Both the position numbers and the translations under genes were made by a program. Below the pieces are notes generated by a model, which ran no database searches, had not been told where the DNA came from, and was given only the letters and a program-made list of their open reading frames with translations. A stretch of DNA of 64,000 nucleotides from Paratinospora sagittata (taxonomy: Eukaryota; Streptophyta; Magnoliopsida; Ranunculales; Menispermaceae), in the NCBI GenBank assembly GCA_035771175.1, contig CM069593.1:41725741-41789740 (forward strand). Reading direction: 5' to 3'. Of the stretch, positions 37,191 through 49,360 are shown one piece after another. The stretch's first letter is position 1, and every line of letters begins with the position of its first letter.

Positions 37191-39479
37191 CGGTGCCTTT
37201 CAAATATCTCAAAATTCTCTTCACTGCCTTGCAATGTGCTTTTCTAGGATTTGCTTGATAACGACTAACTAGATTGACTGAATAACAGATATGTGGTGGA
37301 GTACACATCATCGCGTACATCAGACTTCCAATAGCACTTGTGTAAAAAACTTTTGACATCTTTTGTTTTTCAGGAGTATTAGGGCACATATCATGACTAA
37401 GGGGTATTCCTTTTGTGATTGGTGTATCTTTGGGCTTGCAATTTTTCCTGTAGAATCATTCAAGGATTGTTTTAATATATTGTTCTTGAGACAGTGCCAA
37501 GATTCTTTTTGAACAATTTCTATGAATTTTCACCCCCAGTATGAAGTTTGCCTCGCCCATTTCTTTTATGTCAAATGTGGAAGACAACCAATCTTTAATC
37601 ATGATTATGAATGTCATATCATTCCCAACAAGGAGAATATCATCCACATATAAGGACAGGAAAACAAAATGTGTTCCTGAACGTTTAATATAGACACAAT
37701 GGTCTTCATTAGTCATTGTAAATCCATAGGATGACACAACCTGATGAAATCTCAAATACCATTGTCTAGATGATTACTTAAGACCATATATTGATCGTTT
37801 GAGCTTACAAACCTTTTTACAAACCCCATAGGTTGTTGCATATAAATTTCTTCATCCAGTTCACCGTTCAAAAGTGTTGTTTTTACATCCATTTTATGTA
37901 ATTTTAGCTCCAAATAAGCTACAATAGCTAAAAGAAGTCGAATATATACAAATCTCACAACTGGTGAGAATGTTTCGGTGGGACACTCACAGGCAGGGGC
38001 TAATGCATTATAATAATAACTGAGTGCGCAGGTACACAATTGAGCACAAATCTAATTTCATTAATTTCAAAATGTTTTTTTGGTACAAAATATAATTAGG
38101 GGAACATTCTCCCAAAATCTCCCTATAAATAAACAAGGGGTACAAAATGTGGGGCCAAAAACCTCCACCCAGTCCACCCTAAAGTCCTAAAAAATTGGAT
38201 AACAACGGGTGAGCTATTGCCCAGTGGGTAAAATAGTTTGTGAATATGACAATTATTAAAGAAGTCTTCATAATCAAATATCACATATACACAACATAAC
38301 ATCATAAACAATACAACATGTATGTATGCATGACATCGTCTCGTAATGGTTTCGTGATCGTACATCACCCTGAGTTCACGTACAGATGTCCATCCGCAGG
38401 TAAACCCAGATTCTCATTGTATGTCCCTCCCCAGGGACGTCGCCCTGATTTCACGTACAGATGTCCCTCCCCAGGTAATATCGGGTTCACATTGTACGTC
38501 CCTTCTCAGAAAGTATCAGGAATAATGAGCATTGCTTCAATAACTATTTTGTATGTCACAAACCACTTACGTCCCTAGGTGGTGCTTATGTATGATGACA
38601 ATGCATGTGCGGGTCTGGTCTTTACAAATATTAGATAGGTTTTGGAAACGTCTGATGATTTTTATCAGTTGGCATCACGACATGCATTGTTAGGATGTCC
38701 GGTATCACTTGTACAAGTAGATAGCTTTCAGATAAGACCAACCATACCAATCTCAAGTTGAGAGGTGGGACACGAGGTCCGCTTAAATACCAATCTTTTA
38801 GAGCAGCAAGCTGCCTCCCGTTCACTATTCAAAGTTACTAAGGACAAGACTAAGTCTGGTTGAGTTAGATTGAACACTAATTCGGCGTAGTAACAGTGTA
38901 ATACATGAACTCCAAGTATACGAGCATAAGTATGACATGCATGAACATTATACACAATAATGCAGTATAAATGAATAATGGACATAATGATAAATGATGA
39001 AAACTTTAATAAAAGTCATGAGACACGCAAACCTATGTTTCGTTCCCCACCTTCAGATAAAATCTTCCTCAAGAACTGGCGCCTCTTCCAAAGCAGAACC
39101 GCCTTGCACCGCGAGGAGAGTCTCTAAGAGAGAGTCTCAAAAAAGGAGAGAGAAAATAACAAACAGAGTGATGAACCAACAAGGAGAGCAAGAGATAGGA
39201 GTTAGTTGAGGTGTGAAAATGAGGGAGGGAGGGTTCATTATATAGGAAAAAGAACGCTCGAACGTTTGGGCAGTGCCCGAAATTCAATTTTGTGTGTGTG
39301 TGTAATTTAGGGGTATTACATTCTTCATAATCTATTCCTTCTTGCTGGGAATAACCCTTAATGGCTAATCGTGCCTTATACCTATCAATGGATCCATCTG
39401 CTTTGCGTTTGATTTTGAGAACCCATTTGTTCCCTATTGCTTTTCGCCCAAATGGAAGATTAACCAAAGTCCCAGACAT
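37165..39479 (-). pseudogene. Copia reverse transcriptase, split by a Gypsy LTR
   Basis: The N-terminal part (39321-39479) reads GNKWVLKIKRKADGSIDRYK and QQEGIDYEE. The frame is then broken by the LTR 39320-37979 and resumes ETFSPVVRF, KMDVKTTLLNGELDEEIYM. Further on come SLYVDDILLVGND (catalytic YVDD, about 37631-37642), FDIKEMGEANFILGVKI, ALSQEQYIKTILE and SAIGSLMYAMMCTPPHICY. Additional stops occur near 37755 and 37455. Confidence 0.93.
37979..39320 (-). repeat. Solo LTR of the resident Gypsy family, inside Copia RT
   Basis: On the minus strand it starts TGTAATACCCC and ends near CTGTGAGTGTCCC. It matches the LTRs at 46322-47594 and 55399-56732 throughout (for example CTGCTGCTTTAAAAGA-like U3, GGGGATGGACATCTGTACG, GGTGCAGGTTTTTGGG blocks). 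The end nearest 37979 has a small internal deletion. Host bases on the two sides are TTCGG and TTCTT, a decayed 5-bp duplication. No internal Gypsy sequence remains, so it formed by LTR-LTR recombination. Confidence 0.85.
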
Positions 39480-40575
39480 GATTAATCTGCATTGACTCCG
39501 TTTCTTCTGTCATGGCTTTCATCCACTGATCACTAGCATCAGATGAAAGAACTTCTTGGATTGTTTTTGGCTCACTTTCATCTCGTGGAGCTATCATAAA
39601 AGCTTCGCCTTGGATCTCAAAACGACGGCGAGGTACGCTTTTACGAATACTTCTTCACAACTAATCCTCAAAAACAATAGGGGGTGATCTAACACTCCCA
39701 CTCGGATGAAGCTCTTCATGAGCATCATCATTGATCGCTTATGTTGGCGCATTAGGATCATTATTTTCTGGATCTAATTCGTATAAGGAAAGATCCTCAG
39801 TTCCTTTATGTTTGCTAGGAAAGTCGTTCTTTACAAAAGTGGCATCCCTAGATCCATACTCTGTGAAAACTTGTTCTTCAATTTCACCTATGAACATATA
39901 CCCTTTTGAGTGTTCAGAGTATCTGATAAATATGGATTTCTTTCTTCGTGGTCCCAATTTTCCATATCGTTGGGAAGGTGAGTGTACATACGCTGCTGAT
40001 CCCCAGGATCTCAAATTGCTCAAATCAGGTTTTCTACCCGTCTAGAGCTTAGAAGGAGTTGAGGGTACTGATTTAGAAGGAACACAGTTAAGAATGTACA
40101 CCGTAGTCATCAAAGCATCTCCCTAATAAGAAATTGGAAGATTCGCTTAAGACATCATTGATCGAACCATGTCTAACAAAGTTTTGTTCCTTCATTCTGC
40201 AACACCATTTTGTTGCGGGGTGCCTGGGATTGTTAGCTGTCTAGCTATCCCTTTTTCATCACATAATTCTTTGAATTGATCAAAAAGGTATTCACGACCT
40301 CGATCAATTCGTAACGCTTTAATATGTTTGTCAAGCTGGTGTTCTACTAGCGATTCATATTTCTTAAAGCAATCCAATGCTTCAGATTTATGGGATATCA
40401 AGTAAATGTATCCAAAGCGTGAAAAGTCATCAATGAAGGTGATGAAATATAGAGCACCATGTCGTGCCCGTACACTCATGGGTCCACAAATATCATAATG
40501 AATCAGCTGCAAAGGTTGTTCGGCTCTTAAAACTTGACCAAATGGTTTTCTAGTAGCTTTACTAGCCAAATAATG
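39480..40575 (-). pseudogene. Copia integrase and linker
   Basis: From 40569 to 40192: ASKATRKPFGQVLRAEQPLQ, HYDICGPMSVRARHGALYF, FIDDFSRFGYIY, RIDRGREYL and PGTPQQNGVAE, the Copia integrase core with the D, D and E positions visible. After stops at about 40190 and 40130 come LRSWGSAAYVHSP and RKKSIFIRYSEHSKGY (40023-39739), the C-terminal integrase. The linker 39739-39480 reads DASDQWMKAMTEE. Frame broken several times. Confidence 0.9.
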
Positions 40576-42765
40576 TGTAGTACTCCAAAATTTTCATAAA
40601 CGTATAAAATAGATAACCAATAAATAAATAAGTAAAATTACTATTTTCGTTACCATTACTATCTACATGTCACAAAATAAGAAAATTAGTATAGTATAAA
40701 TTTATTTTGAGCCCATGTCCATAGTGAAGTCCAAAGGCCAAACCCAACATAAAGCCAAGATTAATATTAAGATCAAGCCCAAGTCCAAGACCAACACCTA
40801 AAATGTTATAAAGCTCAAAGCCCAAGTCCAATACTATGGGAATTATTAGTGAGCAAGTGATCAAAAGTGGGTTACAAGTGTAAGGCCATAATTTTTTTTA
40901 GAGTTTTTAACTGAGTGGTGAGGATTAAATAAACCTAGCATGAACCAATTATAAATGCCCCCTCAAATTAGAGGTTTGAGCATCAAGTAGCAAGTTCTGT
41001 CTTGAGTGCTCTTGAGTATTCTCCTCTCCTTAGCTCTCTTGGAATTTCTAGTATGCTCTGTGGTTGCGGTATTAACTGATCACTTATATAGATCTCATTC
41101 CCTCACTTCTAGCATACAAGCAACTAGATGAAGGTCAAGAGTTTGGTGTATCGTTAGGTGGAGATCAACACGTACTGAAGAACGCGAATTACGCACATAC
41201 ACGTGGGTGTGATCCTTGACTTTTCCCTTTATTCTTATTTATTTCTAGTATGTTATATCCTATCTAGTTAGATGGGTGTGTGTGAATTACTTTCTTAAAT
41301 TATTTATATGTTAGTCATTATCGTGATACATGTATTATGTCTTTTTATAAAGTTATCATGCATTTTTTATTATATTTGATATTCACTTACACCATGTCAT
41401 TTATGCTTGTACCTTGGTATAAGAAATCTATGTGTCATACCATTACTCTACTGAATTAGTAATTGATTTAATTAGCAAGACACAGTTTTGTCCTAAGTAC
41501 CTTGAATAGAGAACGGGAGGCAACTTGCTGGTCTAGAAGAGTAGTATTTAAGGGAAACCATTGTGACTCCACCACTCAGCCTGAAGACTAGTCTGGTTGA
41601 TTTTATTGAGAACTATTCTTTTGGAATAGCCTTGTGATATGAAACTGTTCACGTATATAGTACTATTCACATATATGGTACTATTCACATATATGAAATG
41701 ATTATTGTTAAATTATGACATGATATGAGTTATTGGATGTTGTTCAGTAATAGTTTTATAATGGCATGATATGTTAATACATTACATTAATAATGTTGGT
41801 ATGTTAGTCACATGATTTGTCTCACTAAAGACACACTAAAAAGATAATAATACATTGAAAGGCGTCTTGGCCTAGCTTGGGGTGTTTCGAAAGGCCAAGG
41901 TTATGTACCATGATGGCCAATGAATTTCAGACTCCATTAGAGAGGAGTTTCGAGGGAAAGGTGATTCAGCCTAGGTGGTCTATGACCCAAATGGATGGTT
42001 AGCGTCGACATTTAAAACAAATTAATGTTGCAACGTAATGTTTGCACTTGTTTGAATATCTAATTGGATTTGATGTATTATGTTATTAATAAATAAGAGT
42101 TCAGGAATATTGTTTAAGGTGATCCACTAGGCATTAGCTCACCCCCTTTTTCTTTTAGGAATGAATAATGCAGTATGAGCAATCTATGGGTTGAAGAGCA
42201 GTAGTAGTCAGTACTATTGGTGGCTTAGATTTGGCTGTGTGTAGTGGTCATTTGTATAATAGTTCTAATAGGAACAATATTTGTATTTTAGTTTTATTTT
42301 AGTATGTTAAGTGTTATGCTAAGGGTATGACAACTAGTTTCAACGTTATTTATGTCAGAATATGGTTGACATATGTATATTTTAATTAATGCAATGCCAT
42401 GTGAATTATTAAATGTTTATTAATAAACTTGTCTCTATTGATGAATTACATCAAAATTGAAAATGGATCTAGTCTTTAGATGTCTGCAGGGTTAAGAATG
42501 CCAAAGCAATAAGCATTTCTTGGTTGAATTAATGTATTAAGGTCTATGGTGAGACCAAGGTAATTATAGAGACATTCAGTCTCAGATGAATTGAATTTGC
42601 AGGCGCAATGTCCTTAAAAAAAGTGTTCTCACTAATTTTAAAATATTTTTTATTATAAGGACATTGACCTGAGGTGATGGACACTCACGCCCCGGTTAGG
42701 TGATCTAAGCGAGTTGTACTCCATTATAGTGCATGTGATTAGGTCCGAAAAATTGGGGTGTGACA
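40576..42765 (+). repeat. Solo LTR, 2.19 kb, unidentified Gypsy-like family, with TSD
   Basis: It begins TGTAGTACTCCAAAATTTTC and ends TTGGGGTGTGACA. Host bases TAATG (40571-40575) and CAATG (42766-42770) are a 5-bp duplication with one change. Removing the LTR and one duplication copy restores the Copia frame (CTHC then LASKATRK). There is no coding sequence. It differs from the resident Gypsy LTR family. It contains the TCACCCCC/GGAATGAATAATGC region common to long plant Gypsy LTRs. Confidence 0.88.
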
Positions 42766-43337
42766 CAATGGGTACATATGGGCAACTCTATTTTTGACAG
42801 AGAGTCTAAAAGGCATTTTCTTGCAAGTCTATTCATTCTATCATGCCCATTCATTCTATCATGCCCAATATGTCCTAATCTAGCATGTCATACATTAACA
42901 TCCAAAACATTATTTGAAGAGGATGTAACAAGAGAGAAACTACTACCATTTATTAAATTAATGTGATCAATGTCAAAAACAATAAAACCATCAGAAAAAT
43001 GACCATATCCATAAAATTGAGTTCCTAAATATAACATTACACCAGTAGCATTGAAATTCAAATTGAAACCTAAATTTAGAAGTACAACTACCAAAACTAA
43101 ATTTCGTTTGATGTCAGGTGCATAGAGGACATCATGCAGGGGTATGGTCTGACCACCACGCAGCTGCAGCTTGCAAGTGTCAATCCCCTTAACTTCAACT
43201 TTTGTATTGTTTCCTACATAGATCCATCGAGCTCCCACTGGAATTTGATGATACTCTACGAAAGCTCCACGGTCTTTCATCACATGGTCTGTTGCTCCTA
43301 AGTAAATTATCCACATAGGATGAGATTCAACAAGCAA
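42766..43337 (-). pseudogene. Copia protease and gag-pre-integrase domain
   Basis: The protease region has WIIYLGATDHVM, where the usual catalytic Asp-Ser-Gly is replaced by Tyr-Leu-Gly, so it would be inactive. VEVKGIDTCKLQL and LHDVLYAPDIKRNLV follow. At the end (42800-42890) a WHARLGHIGHDRMN zinc-site block occurs with a small tandem duplication of GHDRMN. It is cut at 42766 by the solo LTR. Confidence 0.88.
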
Positions 43338-43399
43338 ACATTTATTGAAAACAAAACATTGGGAAAAAGTATAATAAATTACCTTTTCTTTTCGTGGTT

Positions 43400-44246
43400 C
43401 AGTGAACTCACGTGCAAAATGACCAAGGTTATCACAATTGAAGCATTTTATATCTATTTTGTTCTTCTTGATACCACCTCGTCTACCCCTTTTGCAACCG
43501 TTATTATTCGATTTTGTAACCTTTCCATTTGTAGGACTTTGCCTGCCATTTCTGGTATTTTTCTTGAACTAGTGGTTCTTTCTTTTCTTTGAATCAATTG
43601 ATTCAGCAACCAAAGCCTGAGTATTGGGTTTGGCAGCTTTCAAGTGCTCAGCCTCTAACTCAACATGTTGAGCAATATCTTCAAACTTTTTGATACCATC
43701 ATTATGGATCAAAATGATCTTCATATGCTCCCAGTTCTGTTGGAGAGAGCGAACGACTGCATGAATCTGTTGTTCATTCGTGAGAACATCCCCAACACTG
43801 TTCAGTTCACGAATCATGTTTGACATTTTACATAGATGTTGTTTCATCGTATGATGTTGTCGTTTTACATACGTTTCAAACTTAATTTTGAGCTACCATA
43901 GCTTAGTAGCAGAGGTCATCGCAAACTTCTCTTTAAGGGCAGTCTACATCTCTTGGGCAGTCTCATATTGCTCAAATTGGCACATCAAGACATCTGTCTT
44001 ACTACTTAGTAAAGTGATGCGTGTCAGGCTGTTCTTGCATTTCCACTGTTGAAACACTTCCATGTTTCGCCTATGTTGTGTAGTGTTCTCACGTTCAGGT
44101 TCAAACATGGTATGGGTTAAGGCTTCAAGAGCCTCTTGCTTCTCTACTATGAACTGAACTCTTCGATGCCAAATGTCGAAGTTGTCCCTGTTTAACTTTT
44201 CTCCCTTATTCAAGTCAGCAATAATACTCTTGGTAGCATTAGTCAT
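43400..44246 (-). pseudogene. Copia gag
   Basis: From 44246: MTNATKSIIADLNKGEKLNR and NFDIWHRRVQFIVEK, the Copia gag N terminus. A stop and a frameshift follow near 43944 and 43850. Then come LCKMSNMIRELNSVGDVLT, VRSLQQNWEHMKIIL and IAQHVELEAEHLK. The zinc knuckle (about 43415-43460) reads CFNCDNLGHFAREF; the last Cys has become Phe, so the knuckle is broken. Confidence 0.9.
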
Positions 44247-44929
44247 AACTCTAAAATATAGACATTATAATAGCACATATTAATACTAGCACTCATTAAT
44301 ACACACATTTATGTTTGCCGCAAAATTCTAGTTAAGTCAATAATAAATAATTTTAGAGAATAGGTTCGAAAGGTTACTTTTGTTCACAATCATCACCTAT
44401 TTCTCTAAATCAAATAACCATTACTTAAACAATTTGCGCAAAACATGTCATTCAATAATATCCAAATAATCATTCGTACAAATGGAAAGAGCATGAAAAA
44501 CTAAATAAGTTCACTGTTCACAACAGTGTCTAATTCATGTTGCAATTCCATCATTTTAATCATGGAAAAATCAATGGTTAAGATCATATCATGCATACAA
44601 TTACAGATTTATCATCATGTTGAAGTCATATCATGAATGTAACCGTACAGATGTAAAGATCTATGTAAAAAACACATATGTCACAGTTCATGTGTTTATG
44701 AAAAAACATGACCTAATGATCCAAATTTAACAATCAAAATTGCACGGTTCAGGTTACATCACAACACATATTGCATATTTGCACATTACAACATGAATTT
44801 GATAAATGTAACCGTAAGAATGTAAATATAATGCAAAAATATATTGAGGTCCAGTTCAAGATTTTTGCCAAAAAAACACCAGAAGGCCTTCCTTTTAAGC
44901 CATCAAAATTAGAACGACCAAGATTTAAC

Positions 44930-44962
<33 letters not shown>

Positions 44963-45628
44963 TTTTAAATTCGGTTCAGTCAGACCGGACCGACTAGGTT
45001 AGACCGGCCCAGATTGGTCCGAGCTGGTTCAAATCTAGTCCGAGCCAGGATCTGGGTCTGGGCCCAAGCTTGGTTTGGGCCCGAACCCGACCTGTCGGGT
45101 CCAGGACTGGGTTGGGCTTGGATTAGGCCTCCCTTTTTTTTTTTCTTTGTTAAACAGGGTCTGTGCAACCTGGTTGACTGGGTTGGTCATCTTCCCCACC
45201 TGGCTGTTCGTTGCGGTTGTTATGGCACCACCACAGCGCCTCCCCGCCAGCGCTGTGGGATCATCGGCCGAAAGTCCCGCCAGATTCCGGTGACCTTTTT
45301 GTTTGTTTGTTTGGTTTTTTAACTGATTGGTTTTGTGAAGGTTTGGCCATCACTGTGGCACACCTATGGACATGCAAATCGGTCCATTTCGAAGACCTCA
45401 CTTCAGAGATCGTGTGGGTATGTTTATCGGCAGGTGAGTTTGCCAGATTTCAACGAAAATCCGACCGGAATAGTGTGCATCCTCCTTTATTTTAACAAAA
45501 AAAATGTCACCAAAAAAAAAATTAACTCTGTTTTTGTGTTAAAAAAAAAGCCCTGAATTTTTTTTTTTTTTAAAATAACACCGAAAAACCAATCAACACG
45601 AGAACACCCATATATGTTCTAATACCAA
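44247..45628. other. Copia leader, 1.4 kb, with low-complexity parts
   Basis: Between 5' LTR and gag. It contains an (AT)n run at 44940-44962 and a GC-rich stretch at 44985-45120 with repeated GGCCCGA/GGTCCGAGC-like words (44996-45070). No coding frame I can support. The primer site TTGGTATTAGAAC (minus) is at the LTR edge. The leader is long for a Copia element and may itself contain an insertion. Confidence 0.5.
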
Positions 45629-46060
45629 TATAGAAATCATTCGAATACAAATAAAGTAAATCGAATTAAATTAAATAGGAAGGCAAAAACTTTACCAAGA
45701 TCGTCTCGAGGTGCTCCATGCATTTATTGTTGTCACGTTGATTGGGACCACAATGTCACGGGTTCCCAATGTATTCCACAATTCAAAAACCTCACTCTCT
45801 ACTTAATGAAAATTCTCTACAATTTTCTGTGTATATTACCATGTTCACATCCCCTTAATTTATCGGCATTCTAGAGAATCAAATCTCCTGGATTCTCTCA
45901 AATTTGGGATGTGGTGGAGATAGGATAACTATCAAATAGTAGTTATCTTAAGGTGATTATTAAGAGGTTATCCAATTAGATAACTCAAGATAATAATAAT
46001 TTGATTATGATAAACATTACCAAAATCTAAGATCTCCAACCACGTGATCAAATTTCAATA
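45629..46060 (-). repeat. Copia 5' LTR
   Basis: 432 bases, pair of 35401-35832. Terminal dinucleotides have decayed (TA at 45629 in place of TG). The right neighbour TTCGG is the second copy of the target duplication. Confidence 0.93.
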
Positions 46061-46321
46061 TTCGGCTAGTAGCTCCAAGTCATCTCCTGAGGCTAACAGT
46101 GTGACCATTGAAGATGTCTCAGAATTTCTCCTAGATGGGATACGTACATCCTCATGACATGTTGCTAGTGGGACCACAAAATTGCACATGAGCATTGGTT
46201 TGGACTTGATGCAAGGTGTGTGGTGGAATTATGTCGATGGCTGAAGAACTCTCAAGTAAGCCAAACATGAGAGTTGCACCATAATTTTCAGCAAGATTGT
46301 TCAACATGTCCCGATGTGAAA
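46061..46321 (+). pseudogene. Outer Copia, continuation of gag
   Basis: It begins with the duplicated TTCGG and continues the gag frame of 35193-35400: SASSSKSSPEANSVTIEDVS and EFLLDGIRTSS, then TGA. The rest (46140-46321) has no recognised domain and ends where the Gypsy LTR starts. Confidence 0.7.
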
Positions 46322-47594
46322 GGTAATACCCAAGGATTGCACACAAAAAAAAATGTTGAACTTCGAGCACTTGCCCGGATCTGCCCAAACCTTCGGGCGG
46401 GAAGAACCCCCCTCCACATTTTTCACACCAAATCATTTGTGATTTCTCTCTTTCTCTCACTCTCCTTGAGTTTTTCTCTTCTCTTTTTGAGACTTTCTTC
46501 CCGGTACAACGCGGTTCTGCTCGAGGAAGGTTCCAGTTCTAGAAGGAGTTGTTATCTGAAGGTGGGGAACAAAACATAACTTTGCGTGTCTTATAACTTT
46601 TATTAAAGTTTACATTCATTTATCATTATGTCTACTGTTCATTTACACTGCATTATTGCGTATAATGCTCATACCTGTCATGCTTATGCCTGTATATTTA
46701 GAGTTCATGTATTACACTATTAGTATGTTGGATTAGTGGTCAATCTGACTCAACTAGACATTGTTTTGTCCTCAGTAACTTTAAATAGTGAACCGGAGGT
46801 AGCGTGTTGCTCTAGACGATTGGTACTTAAGTAGACCACGTGTCTCACCTCTCAAACTGGAGACTGATTTGGTTAGTCTTATTTGAAAGCTATCAGTTTG
46901 TATAAGTGATACTGAACATCCTAACTTTACACGCCGTGATACTGACCTGATAAGAATTACCAGACGTTGCCAAATCCTGTCTAATATTAATAAAGACTGG
47001 ACCTGCTCATGCATTGACATCACACATAAACACCACCTAGGTACGTTAGTGGTTTATGATCCACAAAATAGTTAGAAGCAATGCTCACTATTATTGATAT
47101 TTCTCTGGAGAGGGATGTACAATGAGAACCTGGCTTTACCTGGGGATGGACATCTGTACGTGAACTCAGGTGACATACAATCATGGAACCATTACGAGAC
47201 GGAGTCATGCATACATACATGTTGTACTGATTATGATGTTATGATGTGTTTATGTGATATTTGATTATGAAGTTTCCTTTATTAATTGTTATATTCAGGA
47301 ACTATTTTACCCACTAGGCGAGTAGCTCACCCCGTTGTTATCCAATTTTTCTCAGGAGATTAAGGTGAACTGGGTGCAGGTTTTTGGGCCCACATTTTGT
47401 AACCCTTTGTTTATTCATTGAGAATTTTGGGAGGATGTTCCCTTTACTATTTCATGTACAAAAATATATTCTAAAATTTATATAATTAGATTTGTACTCA
47501 ATTGTGTTCTTGCACACTCGGTTATTGTTATAATGCATTCACGCCCCATCTGTGAGTGTTCCGCCGGTTTAGGTGCGTCCGGGCTGAGTGTGAC
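46322..47594 (+). repeat. Gypsy 5' LTR
   Basis: It starts at (G)GTAATACCCAAGG, decayed from TGTAATACCC, and ends GTGTGACA. Contains AACCTGGCTTTACCTGGGGA, GGACATCTGTACG and ACCCACTAGGCGAGTAGCTC blocks shared with the other three LTR copies. Confidence 0.92.
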
Positions 47595-47600
47595 ATTTAA

Positions 47601-47613
47601 TGGTATCAGAGCG
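47601..47613 (+). other. Primer binding site TGGTATCAGAGCG (Gypsy)
   Basis: Full match to the plant initiator Met-tRNA complement, six bases after the LTR end. Confidence 0.92.
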
Positions 47614-47668
47614 AAAGGTTCACGGCCCGCCCAAGTCCACTAATTAGGAGAAGAAAAATTGATATTAG

Positions 47669-47670
<2 letters not shown>

Positions 47671-47702
<32 letters not shown>
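47671..47702. repeat. (AT)n microsatellite
   Basis: Alternating AT with one TT interruption in the Gypsy leader. Confidence 0.85.
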
Positions 47703-47851
47703 AACTTGTTGCTAATGAAAAATTTGGATTCATTGATGACATAAACATCAAGAGGAAAATAAAAAATATTGTCCAACGGACAAGGCATAAATCTTATGTT
47801 AGGAATATATTTTGTGTATTTCACAAGTTTTATCTTCCTTTCAGCAAGATA

Positions 47852-49360
47852 ATGGCCTCAAGTGAAGGAATGACTTCTAGTAGTCAGGAACCGATTTCCA
47901 CAAGACTTACAGGACTTTCCAAACGGGAGGTTATGACTATGAGAAGTATCGACAATAGAGATCTCTGCCTCCGTCCTATCCTTCTCGACAAACTCTCAAA
48001 GCCGGGGTGGTTAAATATCACAAAAGTTGAGGATTACGTCTCCTTCAACTTGGTGAAGTCATTTTACGAATCTATGAATTGCGTGAGACTTCAAGAAGAT
48101 GGGATCACTCCTGTCTTGGAGACAATGATCACGGGAGTAAAGATTTCCATCAGCGTCGAAACTATTTCACGACTTATGGAAATCCCAATAGGAGAAAATA
48201 TCATTAACCACACGAACCCCAGACGGTTGTAGAGATCATGGAATCCAAGGAACAATTTTTCAATTTCCTTGCCGACAAGACGTACACCCAAATGACGCAC
48301 GCCCCACCTCCCAAACAATCTCCTTAAACCACCTATTGCCAGCCTTGGGAAGATCGTATTCGACAACATCTTGTCGAAATTGGAGACTAGAGGATCCATG
48401 ACAAGAACTCAACTTCTTGTGCTATACTGCTTAGGAAAAGGAATCTATGTCTCCCTACCTCACATTATTATCCAGCAAATGTTAATGGTTATTCAAAAGC
48501 CTCCAAAGAAGGAACTCCTCTGCTACAGAGTCTTGATAAGGAGGATGCTATGGGAGGCAAACATCAATACTTTTGATGAATCTTCGAAACAGATCACTAA
48601 TGTTGTTACAGTATCCTCCATCTCAAAGACTTTCGTCTCAAGGGGAGGGGTGACTGACGAAGAAATTTTTGGCGCGACTTCAGGGGGAAATAGCTGAAGA
48701 ACTAGAGATAACAATAGACGTTTTCAACGAAAATGTCGGCACAAGATTCCTATTAGGGAAGCACCAGTTAATGAACCAATCCAGAACACAACAACAGACC
48801 CAGCCCCGAATAATGATCAAACCGATCATCTATTCTCCGAGGATGATCTCTTTGGCAACCTGGGTCAACCACAAACAAATCATAATGGATAGGGAGTTCC
48901 GGCGAATCCACCTTCTTGGAACCTCCCAACCCAAGGGTATACGACGTACCAAAGGTTTCCAACTCCCGAGGTACCATGTTATCCAGTCCAACAAGTTCCT
49001 ATGAACCAACCGCAACAAAATTGGACGACACCAAACATTGGAATACAGGATATCCCGATGAGTCCACTATTTCAAAATGTTTCGACTCAGGCATATTCAA
49101 CCGTCCAAGAGGTCCCAATTAGGGAGTCTTCATATAATCAAACTAATTACCCTCCACCTATGAGTCAACCATACGGCCAACATTTTTCACCAATGCCTAC
49201 AGTCTATCCTCCACCTGTGAGACAGACAACCTACCAACCATCAATGAGACAACCAACAAATTCATTTTACCAGTTAAATGTGATTGTATCTAGTCTTACT
49301 CGGATGCAGGAGACCCAGAATGCTTTGATAACATGTGTGCAAGGCATGGTAGAAGAGTAA
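47852..49360 (+). pseudogene. Extra ORF before gag (PF20167-like), broken
   Basis: A coding frame of about 500 codons from ATG 47852, with TAG at 48230, a short frameshifted stretch (48225-48340, VVEIMESKEQFFNFLADK), and stops near 48695 and 48888. The N-terminal half reads LNITKVEDYVSFNLVKSFYE, ITPVLETMITGVKISISVET and IPIGENIINH, then IVFDNILSKLETRGSMTRTQ and YCLGKGIYVSLPHIIIQQM. This pattern resembles the putative plant transposon protein domain (PF20167, from memory). The C-terminal half is Pro/Gln/Tyr-rich (MSQPYGQHFSPMPTVYPPP). Such an ORF in front of gag is not standard. Function unknown. Confidence 0.7.

Larger units (their letters stand above)
35401..46060 (-). mobile_element. Full-length minus-strand Copia element with 5-bp TSD
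   Basis: LTRs at 35401-35832 (3') and 45629-46060 (5') have about 92% identity by eye. The target duplication TTCGG is at 35396-35400 and 46061-46065. Read on the minus strand: LTR, a TTGGTATTAGAAC primer-site-like sequence (about 45616-45628), a long leader, gag, protease, integrase, RT, RNase H, the polypurine tract AGTGGGAGATG and the 3' LTR. Two Gypsy LTRs (37979-39320 and 40576-42765) inserted later into RT and integrase. Protein frames are broken and key residues lost, so the copy is dead. Confidence 0.95.

Noticed and set aside
38318..38578. Open frame with repeated YRCPS and LYVP words
   Set aside because: These come from repeated ACGTACAGATGTCCATCC-like units in the Gypsy LTR, so this is LTR sequence and not a gene.
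45014..45495. Plus-strand frames rich in Gly/Pro/Trp in the Copia leader
   Set aside because: Derived from a GC-rich degenerate repeat, with no domain and opposite to the direction of the element.
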